Part shown: positions 55,801-64,000 of the stretch, piece after piece | How positions within the stretch are numbered: position 1 is the first letter of the stretch | Layout: each line of letters opens with the position of its first letter | Assembly: GCA_963422465.1 (NCBI GenBank) | Contig: OY730169.1 | Location: 3,224,001-3,288,000, forward strand | Direction of reading: 5' to 3' | Source: Lichina pygmaea | Taxonomy: Eukaryota > Ascomycota > Lichinomycetes > Lichinales > Lichinaceae | DNA: 64,000 bases | Made by a program: the position numbers and the translations under genes | The notes under the pieces: model-generated | Told to the model about the DNA's origin: nothing | Seen by the model: only the letters and a program-made list of their open reading frames with translations | Database searches by the model: none

Positions 55801-57629
55801 CTTGACAATATCAAGGTAGATCCTTTCAGCATGGTGTCCGGTAACTATTTCCATTGGCTGCGTCTCATGGCAGACTAGCTCTGTCTGTCCATTTGCCATC
55901 GTAAGCTGATAGGGCTGCTGCTTGTGTCTCCTTCCAGTGCCGAGAGTATCGTAAAGTTGTCTTGAGATGTAGTTTCCACTGGCTCCAGAGTCAACAAGTG
56001 CGTATGTCTGTACTGGCGTGTTGGCATGTAGTGACACAGGCAATCACAGGTGCTTTGTGTTGCTAGGGGTCATGTTGTTGAGCTCCTGATGTCACCCCTT
56101 GACAAGGGAGTTCAGTCTTTTCCTGATTGAAGTGTCTTTCCACTGACTAGGCAATAGGTCCAGCCATTCCCATCAGTCCTGAGGAATCTGTTCATGAATT
56201 TGTCTTGCTGATGCTTGTCACATCCAGGCTTGAGGCAGTACTGCCAATTGTTGACGTAGCAGTTGTGGTTGTTGCCTTGCTGTAGGAACATGAGGTGTTT
56301 GTGCCAATCATGTGTGTGCCCGGGGAATGCAGTGTGTTGGCGTTTGTCCCAAAGGTAGATCTCACACACATCCTTCTTGCAATTGACCCAATGTTTGTGG
56401 CAGGTGGTGTGGTAGAGTGAATGTCCTCCGTACCTTCGTAGTTGTTCGTGGTAGGTGCAGTAGTGCTTTGTGCAAAACCTCCACTGTAGTTCGCCGTGCC
56501 GTAGATTTCGTGAGTCCATGCTGTAAGCATAGCTTTCTTGTGGTATTTCTTCTTTGATAGACATGGGTTTGTCTCGGTCCCCATCAGAGGTGGTTAAGAG
56601 CTCCTGTCCCTTGTCCTGACCTGTTAGTTCTGGTAGGTCCTTGCCTCCTGATGTTACCAGTTGGTGGGCTGCTTCCAATATCTGATCGTAGTTGTCCCAT
56701 TGTTCAAGGGATAGCTGAGTCTCTCCTAGTGGGTTCTCTGGCTTGATGACATTCCAGTCTCCGTCAAGTGTATTAAGTTGCTGTCAGTGCACCTTGTTCT
56801 TTGAACAACAGTCTTTCGCCATGTGGCCTAGCTTGCCACAGGCATAGCACTTCAGTGCTTTCCTCTTTTTGCTGTTCCTTCCCTTCGTGAACCTTCCCTT
56901 GTGGTGGACTGCATCCAGTTCCATGGGTGCATAGCTATATGGATCATGTGGTGGTGCCTTGTTAGGCGGCTTGTAGTGGTTGCTCACATGCCATGCGGGG
57001 TGGCTGTATCCTCTGTCGTGGTGTTTCTCCATCGCTCGCTCAAATAGTTTGTCATCAATGTCGATTGCTTGTGCGATGAGTTCATCCAGTGTGTCGACCA
57101 CTCGTCCGTCGAAGGTGATTTCATCCTTCACATTTTCCTTGAGTCCACGTCAGTACATGACTATCAGGGTGTCGTCATCCCAGTCAGTCAGTACTGAGTA
57201 TTGTTTGAACTGCGTGGTGTACTCTGCGGCTGAGCGTTGTTGTTTGATGTGCTGGATCATTCGTATAGCCACTTTATCTTCGTTAGATAGTCCAAGGATC
57301 CTTTTGATCTTATCCTTGAATTGCGTCCATTTTGTCATCCATTCTGTTGTGCTGTCGTGGTCTCTGTTCCCTGAGAGGTGTTTGTTGACGTAGGGTTTAA
57401 TCCATCAATAAGCATTACCTCTCATGTAAGTGGTTGCAAAGAGGGGCCACTTTTCCTTAGGCAGCTTCGTCTCTGGTTGGAATTGAAAGTAGACTTGGAG
57501 TTGCATAAGCCAGTCGTCAACCTTGTTTCTTTCGCCGTAGAACAGGTCTGGCTTGGCGACGCTAATCTTTCCATCTGGGAAGTTGGGGTTGGTTGCTCCT
57601 GAGGTACTCATCCTTGAGGATCTTCAAAG

Positions 57630-58228
57630 TGTTGCGGTCTGTACTGTACTGTCCTATCCGAGTATAGGATTAGGGCGAGAGGTGGAAGGCAGGTTGGTTC
57701 TTGCAGGAGAGGAGTGTCAAGGAGTGCGAAGGGGTTTGGTGGAATGTGGTGGTGGTGACACCTGATCAATGGCTTTGTACAAAGGATTGTATTGAAGTAG
57801 ATCTAGTTGTCTGGATCACAACATGAGTTGAAGACGATCATTCCATAAGGGAACTATCACCGGACTATATAGTGCTGGCCTGTCAAGATGATCAAGATTG
57901 TCTTGACAGTCTCGACGTCAAGACGGGTGAGATTGTCTTGACAGTCCCACTATGTTATGCACCCTGTGTCAAGACTGGTGAGATTGTCTCGATGCTTCAT
58001 GCATCATGCGTCAAGACTGGTGAGATTGTCTTGATGCTTCATGCATCATGCGTCAAGACTGATGAGATTGTCTTGATGCTTCATGCATCATGTGTCGAGA
58101 CTCCCGTGTGTGTCTTGACAGTCATGTGACCCCTTGTTGGTTGGTCACTTGACTTCCATGGTGTCCTCTTGCCTGGCCCGCAGCCTGATTGCCTATAAAT
58201 GAGTGGCTCCCATCCCTGGGTTGTAACA
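57630..58228 (-). repeat. 5' LTR of second family-1 gypsy
   Basis: A 599-bp LTR, paired with 51689-52287. The presumed primer-binding site lies immediately inside, at 57620-57629, and again complements a stretch near 57829-57836 in the LTR, with one wobble. Confidence 0.92.
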
Positions 58229-60033
58229 CAAGATAGCAGAAGAAGCTGGACTATTGCCAGATATCCAGATGGGCTTTAGGAAAGGAAGATCCACAGAAGC
58301 AGCACTTTTCCTTCTAACCTCCCAAGTGGAAAAAGTCTGGAAGGAAGGCATGGTTGCATCCCTACTCTCACTGGATATCTCAGGAGCCTATGACAGAGTT
58401 CTCCCCAAGATACTACAGCAAATTCTGAAAAGAAAAGGAAATACCTGCCTGGCTAGCTTCCTGGATCTACTCCTTCTGTGATAAGCGCTCTACCACTCTT
58501 GTCTTTGATGATTTTGAGTCTTATTCTATTCCTATTCATTGTGGAGTTCCTCAAGGTTCTCCATTATCCCCTATTCTTTTTCTATTCTACATTTCTGAAT
58601 TGCATGAGACTGTGCATACTCCCTCTTCTGGTGTATCTGCCCTGGGGTTTGCAGATGATACAAATCTGCTTGCTTTTGGTCACTCCTTGAAAAGTAACCT
58701 TCTGAAGTTAAAGAACACACACCACAAATGTCTATCCTGGGCTGCAAGACATGGAATAGTCTTCTCACCTGAGAAATATGAAATACTTCATTTTTCCAGA
58801 AGAAGATCAGACAATCTTCAGCTCAAGCTCAGACTGGGGAATGTGATTCTCAAACCAAAAGAAGAAGTGCAAGTACTTGGAGTGTACCTAGATGCAAAGC
58901 TCCACTGGCACAAACACCAGAGGATTATTCTTCAAAAAGTACAGAAAGCACTCTCTTCTCTTTCTAGAACTTCCTATTCTACTTGGGGCTTTCCAGTTCA
59001 CACATCATGTCTGGTGTACACTGCTATACTGAGATCTCTACTGAGCTATGCAGTGGGGATCTGGTTTAACTCTAAGAAAATCCTCCAATATCTCTTCTCT
59101 TGTTTTATTTCAAAACAGATGCCTAAGACTTATTGGGGGTGCTTTCAAAGCCACTCCTTCTTTTCTATTAGAGAGTGAGCTTTTTCTTCTACCTCTAGAC
59201 CTCTACTTTAAATTTCACACTGCCTGTTTTCTTTCTTCTATTCAAAACTCCCCTCTCAAATACTTTCTTGACAGTATCTTTTCCACTATTTCCAGCTATG
59301 CCTCTCTCTTGAAGAAACCTTTAAAGGAATCCCCAACTATCTCTCCTAAGTGGAAATTCACTTGGTTAAGTCAAATAACTACTAACCAGACTAGTTCAAA
59401 GAAAGAACTACAAAAGCTTTTTACTAAAGAGTGGGAAGACCAATGGGAAGAGAAGAAAAGAAGAAGCTATCCAGGCTGGCAGACTTTCTGTCAAAAGCCA
59501 CACAAAAACAATCTGAAGCTCTACAAAGAGTTACAGAAAGCTGAGGTAAGTCTGCTACTGCAAATCAGGACTGGAAGAATTGGTCTGGCAAGTTTTCTTT
59601 TCAGAGCTGGAGTTCCTGACTTCCCTACCCCACTATGTGTGTGTGGCCAAGCAGAAGAAACTGCAAAACATATCACCTCTTCATGCTCTCTTTATTCAAG
59701 ACAAAGACAACAAGTCTCTTTTAATCCCCAAGACTTCACCACTATTATTTCAAACCCAGAGCTACTACAGAAGTTCTTGTACTGGTTTATGTCTTTGAAA
59801 AGACTAAACCAGTTTAATCTAGCTTTCAAACTCCACTATTCCCAATCCAATACCTAGATTCTCTTCTCTTACCAGAAACTTCAAGATTTCTTTTGTTACA
59901 TTCCCTAGTCACACCCTGCTTTCAGTTTTTATCCCTTCAAAGGTTTTCTGAAGGAGTTCACTATTAGCTAGAAGATCTGCATGGCTGTAAAGCTACTACC
60001 AGTGTAAGAATCAAATAAAAATAAAAATAAAAA

Positions 60034-60910
60034 ATTGCGTCCATTTTGTCATCCATTCTGATGTGCTATTGTAGTCTCTGTTTCCTGAGAGATGTTTGTT
60101 GACGTAGGGCTTGATCTATTGATAAGTATTACCTCTCATGTAAGTGGTTGCAAAGAGAGGCCACTTCTCCTTAGGCAGCTTCATCTCTGGTTGGAATTGA
60201 AAGTAGACTTGGAGTTGCATAAGCCAGTTGTCAACCTTGTTTCTTTCACTGTAGAACAGGTCTGGCTTGGCAACACTAATCTTTCCATCTGGGAATCCAG
60301 GGTTGGTTACTCCTAAGGTACTTATCCTTGAGGGTCTTCAAAGTGTTGCAGTCTGTACTGTGCTATCCTAACTGAGTATAGGATTAAGGGCAAGATGTGG
60401 AAGGCAGGTTGGTTCTCGCAGGAGAGGAGTGTCAAGGAGTGTGAAGGGGTTTGGTGGAATGTGGTGGTGGTGACACCTGATCAATGGCTTTGTACAAAAG
60501 GATTGTATTGAAGTAGATCTAGTTGTCTGGATCACAACATGAGTTGAAGATGATTGTTCTATAAGGGAACTATCACCGGACTATATAGTGCTGGCCTGTC
60601 AAGACAGGTGAGATTGTCTCAACTGTCCCACCATGTTATGCACCCTGCGTCAAGACTGGTGAGATTGTCTTGATGCTTTCTGCATACTGTGTCAAGACTG
60701 GTGAGATTGTCTCAATACTTCATGCATGCTGTGTCAAGACTGGTGAGATTGTCTTGATACTTCATGCATGCTGTGTCAAGCCACCTGTGTGTGTCTTGAC
60801 AGTCATGTGACCCCTTGTTGGTTGGTCACTTGACTTCCATAGTGTCTTCTTGCCTGGCCTGTGGCCTGATTGCCTATAAGTAAGTGGCTCCTATCCCAGG
60901 GGTCGTAACA
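60034..60910 (-). mobile_element. Gypsy family-1 fragment (start of gag and 5' LTR)
   Basis: The gag start (60034-60330) and a 567-bp LTR (60344-60910) of a third family-1 element with the 42-bp type of U3. It was inserted into the family-2 fragment that continues at 60911. Everything beyond the first part of gag is replaced by the LINE tail at 60033. It is broken and CpG-poor. Confidence 0.88.
60344..60910 (-). repeat. 5' LTR of the gypsy family-1 fragment
   Basis: A 567-bp LTR, starting TGTTGCAG and ending GTCGTAACA, with several 42-bp units (about 60645-60780). Confidence 0.9.
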
Positions 60911-61805
60911 GTTGACAAGCTCACCAAATACACTCACCTGGTCCTGTGGAAAGAGTCAGGAACCACAAACAAACTTGCGAACATTCTACTCAAAGAGCTG
61001 GTAAGCCACTGAGGGCTACTAAAAATAATCATCTCAGATCAAGACAAACTCTTCACCTCAAAATTCTGGAACATGTGGACAAGGCAACTTGGCATTGATA
61101 CAAGGATGTCAACAGCCTACCACCCACAAACTAACAGACAAACTGAGCAGACAAACCAGATGATAGAGCAGTATCTACAACACTACGTCAACCACCAGCA
61201 GGATAACTGGGTGGAACTGCTACCAATAGCACAGTTTGCGTACAACAACCAGCAACACAATGTGACAGGGACAACACTGTTCTTTGTGAACTACAGAAGA
61301 AACCTGTGATAGCAGGCAACAGCAGAAGGCAATGTTGTCAATATTGATAAACTTGCTGCTATGCACAAGATGATGAAAACAACAATCAACCATGCTCAGA
61401 ACACCACTGCCTGCTGATTACACAACAAAAGTTTGAAGAGACCAACTCTGGAAAGAGAGGATAAGGTCTACCTATCAACAAAAAACCTGCACTCAAAGTG
61501 ACTGAGCAAAAAGCTGGACTATGTACAAATCAGACTATTCAAAATCAAGAAGTGCACTGGGAAAGTCAACTATTGACTGAGACTACCACAAAAAGCAAGG
61601 ATACACTGAGTATTCCACATCTTGCTGCTCAAACCAGTACCCAGCAACACAGAGATCAAGACAGAATGGAACTTTGAGGATGATGAAAAAGAGTATGATG
61701 TTGAAAGGATTCTGGATAGTCGGAGAAACAGACAGAAAACTGAGTACCTGGTGAAGTGGTTAGGTTTTGATGAAGAGGAGAATTTGTGGAAACTAACTGA
61801 GAACT

Positions 61806-62330
61806 TCAGCCCTGCGATGAACCAGAAGCTGGTGGATTACCACCAAGCAAACCTGCAGTGACCAGGTCTGATAGTGACAACAGCTTGAGAGAAGCCAAAG
61901 TCTCTGAGGAGAAGACATCCTCAAAGGACAGTGGAGTAGTAGCCTGACTGGCCTCCTGTTCACGAATAACACAGAGAGTCTCCAGCTTCTGAGCATCAAG
62001 AGACTCTTGATCCTTGATGGCTGACAGCTCACGACAGATGGCATCAGTCTCTTTCTGAGAGAGACAACCCAGCTGCTGGCAGAGGTGGATCTGCTGGGGA
62101 AGCAACTTTGACAATTGGTTATCAGTCTCTCGCAGCTGAGCCTTGAGCTGCTCACACTCAAGTTCCATCTTCTTCCATTCTGATTCTGAGAGATGAAGAT
62201 TGCAGCAACAACTCTTCTCAACACACCGACAACAAAAAGATAATGCAGAGCTCACAACACACTTGGTGTGATTGCAACAACAAGCACCGCATGCAATTTT
62301 CGATTTCTTGCCTATTTTGCCAATGTGACA
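61806..62330 (-). pseudogene. Decayed antisense cysteine-cluster gene (family-2 fragment)
   Basis: A close relative of 42796-43305, on the strand opposite its host element. The coiled-coil part is well conserved (ESEWKKMELECEQLKAQL). It is broken in the N-terminal part. Confidence 0.75.
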
Positions 62331-62439
62331 AGAAAGAGAACTGCGACAACAAGTTTGAGTTGTCTGATCTCAGTTCATGACAAAAGAGGAGCAGGAACAA
62401 AAAGGATCTGGGGACAGAACCCTTGGAGGGAGAGGATAG

Positions 62440-62863
62440 TGTTAAGGCCTAGGCCGGAACAGCCCAGGTAAGTGAGGGAGGAGTGTTAGTCATACAGAAC
62501 AACATCCAACTGATCTGGTGGACAAGCAAGAGCTAAGTGAGAAGCTTGTCTGGTGGACAAGCAGGAGCTAAGCAAGGAGCTTGTCTGGTGGACAAGCAGT
62601 CTCTAAGTGAGGAGCTTGTCCACGCAAAAGAATGATACCTCTTGAGAAGACCCCCCCCCTCAGGGCATCTGTATAAAGACTCCCCAAAGGGCCCGGAGAG
62701 ATTAGCTCTCCAGGCTGAACACACATGCACACATTGTACTGAGACAATAGCACAGGAGAGTTACCCCACCTGTCTATTCCTCTACCGAGTCTCTGTCTAG
62801 AATCCACTCTGCGAAGCAACAGACTGTACTGGCTTCTGTGTGAACCCAGCCCAGCTTTTAACA
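62440..62863 (+). repeat. 3' LTR of the family-2 fragment
   Basis: A 424-bp LTR with TG...CA ends and three 35-bp tandem units, where 494-bp family members have five. Confidence 0.88.
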
Positions 62864-64000
62864 TAGGAGGCCAGTCAGACTGCTGCTCCACTGTCCTTTG
62901 AGGATGTCTTCTGTTCAGAGACTTTGGCTTCTCTCAAGCTGTTGTCCCTGTCAGACCTGGTTGCTGCAGGTTTGCTTGGTGGTAATCCACCAGCTTCTGG
63001 TTCATCGCAGGGCTGAAGTTCTTGGTTGGTTCTCACAAATTCTCTTCTTTGTCAAACTCTAACCACTTCACCAGGTACTTGGTTTTCTGTCTGTTTCTTT
63101 GACTATCCAGAATTCTTTTGACATCGTACTCTTCTTTGTTGTTCTTGAAGTTCTATTCTGTCTTGATCTCTGTGTCACTGGGTACTGGTTTGAGTAGCAA
63201 GACGTGGAATACTCAGTGTATCCTTGCTTTTTGTGGTAGTCTCAGTTGATAGTTGACTTCCCCAGTACACTTCTTGATTTTGAATAGTCTGATTTGTACA
63301 TAGTCCAGTTTTTTGCTCAGTCACTTTGAGTGCAGGTTTTTTGTTGATAGGTAGACCTTATCCCCTTTTTCCAGGGTTGGTCCCTTCAACCTTTTGTTGT
63401 GTAATCAGTGGGTGGTGGTGTTCTAGGCATGGTTGATTATTGTTTTCATCTTCTCATACATAGCAGTGAGTTTGTTAACATCAAAAATATTACTTCCTGC
63501 TGTTGCCTGCCATTGGGGGTTTCTTCCATAGTTCACAAAGAACAGTGTTGTCCCTGTCACACTGTGTTGCTGGTTGTTGTACACAAACTGGGCTATTGGT
63601 AGCAGTTCTACCCAGTTATCCTGCTGGTGGTTGATGTAGTGTTGTAGATACTACTCCATTGTCTGGTTTGTCCACTCAGTTTGTCTGTCAGTTTGTGGAT
63701 GGTAGGCTGTTGACATCCTTTTGTCAATGCCAAGTTGCCTTGTCTATATGTTCCAGAATTTTAAGGTGAAGAGTTTGTCTTGATCTGAGATGATTGTTTT
63801 TGGTAGCTCTTAGTGGCTTACCAACTCTTTGAGTAGGACACTCACAAGTTTGTTCGCAGTTCCTGATTCTTTCCACAGGACCAGGTGAGTGTATTTGGTG
63901 AGCTTGTCAACAACCACCAAAATGCTATTGTATACCACCTTTGTTACTGGGTCTGTTGACTTTGGCAACTTGACCACAAAATCCATCATGATAGTTTTCC
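62864..64000 (-). mobile_element. Gypsy family-2 element running off the right edge
   Basis: A minus-strand element. The end of its antisense gene (62864-63016, plus strand) is followed by the chromodomain and integrase C-terminus (about 63020-63200) and by integrase core sequence to the window edge. It closely follows the layout of 43180-44280. It is broken and AT-rich. The preceding fragment was inserted into its antisense gene. Confidence 0.85.

Larger units (their letters stand above)
51689..58228 (-). mobile_element. Ty3/gypsy chromovirus, family 1, second full-length copy
   Basis: A minus-strand element of 6.5 kb, flanked by CAAGA (51684-51688 and 58229-58233), with 599-bp LTRs at 51689-52287 and 57630-58228. 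The layout equals that of the copy at 3726-10154: gag about 57610-56780, Cys/His repeats about 56680-56110, retropepsin about 56040-55500, RT and RNase H about 55450-54130, integrase and chromodomain about 54130-52775, and a decayed antisense gene about 52332-52832. Its U3 has 42-bp units instead of 50-bp units. The LTRs differ by a few percent by eye, and more than ten interruptions break the coding region, so it is older than the 3726 copy. Confidence 0.94.
50071..59857 (+). pseudogene. LINE copy 2 ORF2 (APE-type endonuclease and reverse transcriptase), split
   Basis: The first part, 50071-51688, is open and encodes the endonuclease (LLQYNVQKSQ, LQEPWKNP, a DSNLHHPDWS segment near residue 146, SDHRPV near 225) and the start of RT. 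A gypsy element separates it from 58234-59857, which holds RT (GFRKGRST, LSLDISGAYD, FADDTNLLAF) and the C-terminal Cys/His region. In the second part there is a net +1 shift near 58440, shared with the LINE at 13161-15319, and a further 2-base difference near 59075 compared with that LINE. The protein is therefore not producible from this copy. Confidence 0.9.
42016..60033 (+). mobile_element. LINE copy 2, near full length, interrupted by two gypsy elements
   Basis: Sense pieces are 42016-42177 (5' UTR), 48560-51688 (rest of 5' UTR, ORF1, first part of ORF2) and 58229-60033 (rest of ORF2, 3' UTR, A-rich tail). The gypsy elements at 42178-48559 and 51689-58228 carry 5-bp duplications (AAAGT, CAAGA), so both arrived after this LINE. 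Its first about 380 bp, compared with copy 1, are absent. The tail at 60009-60033 abuts a gypsy gag fragment, without a visible target duplication at the 5' end. Confidence 0.92.
60911..62863 (+). mobile_element. Gypsy family-2 fragment (integrase, chromodomain, 3' LTR)
   Basis: A plus-strand fragment. It holds integrase from about 60911, the chromodomain at about 61690-61860 (ILDSRRNRQKTEYLVKWLGF), a decayed antisense gene (about 61806-62330) and the 3' LTR (62440-62863). The LTR holds three 35-bp units. The fragment lies within another family-2 element that continues at 62864. It is broken at many places. Confidence 0.88.

Noticed and set aside
60034-60343. Target-site duplication for LINE copy 2 at its tail
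   Set aside because: The bases after the tail are gypsy gag and do not recur at any of the candidate 5' ends (36739, 37111, 42016).

Overview
The window is fungal nuclear DNA, most likely from a filamentous ascomycete. The evidence is the spliceosomal introns of 54-66 nt with fungal-type branch sites (and one 69-nt candidate), a CarT-like carotenoid oxygenase, a YTH-domain gene with a long disordered N-terminus, chromodomain-bearing Ty3/gypsy elements of Tf1/sushi type, and LINEs with an APE-type endonuclease. I cannot name the species. Roughly four fifths of the sequence is mobile-element DNA; host genes survive in two islands.

Layout. 1-12247: gypsy elements nested in one another. A partial copy (1-1772) and a young full-length copy (3726-10154, target duplication TGGAG) sit in an older copy of the second family (1773-12247). 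12248-17095: an old gypsy fragment, split by a 5'-truncated LINE (13161-15319) with a 14-bp target duplication, then the 3' end of a different LINE. 17096-26458: the main host island, with a putative secreted basic protein (minus strand, to 18774) and a four-exon YTH-domain m6A-reader gene (minus strand, 22009-25399). 26459-36738: a young copia element whose 5' and 3' portions lie in opposite orientation around an unidentified 1.1-kb segment, a LINE carrying a tRNA-derived SINE, and a carotenoid oxygenase gene with one in-frame stop. 36739-60033: a LINE array in which two gypsy elements (42178-48559, duplication AAAGT; 51689-58228, duplication CAAGA) interrupt the same LINE. 60034-64000: three further gypsy fragments.

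Most interesting: both chromoviral families carry, between the end of pol and the 3' LTR, an extra gene in the opposite orientation. It encodes a small protein with a Zn(II)2Cys6-type cysteine cluster followed by a predicted coiled coil. It is open in two copies (4313-4717 and 42796-43305) and decayed in four others. In the first family the LTR supplies a TATA box pointing at this gene as well as one pointing into gag, so the LTR looks bidirectional. The U3 regions hold family-specific tandem repeats. A self-encoded regulator that binds those repeats is a testable inference, not a demonstrated fact. Both families also show an 8-nt complementarity between the predicted mRNA 5' end and the primer-binding site, as expected for Tf1-type self-priming. 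The first family has three W-x2-C-x4-C-x2-H repeats between gag and protease.

Copies of one family differ mostly by CpG to TpG/CpA transitions. The same kind of change plausibly made the in-frame TGA in the carotenoid oxygenase gene. LTR elements are treated here as fossils: I give their extent, parts and approximate state only.
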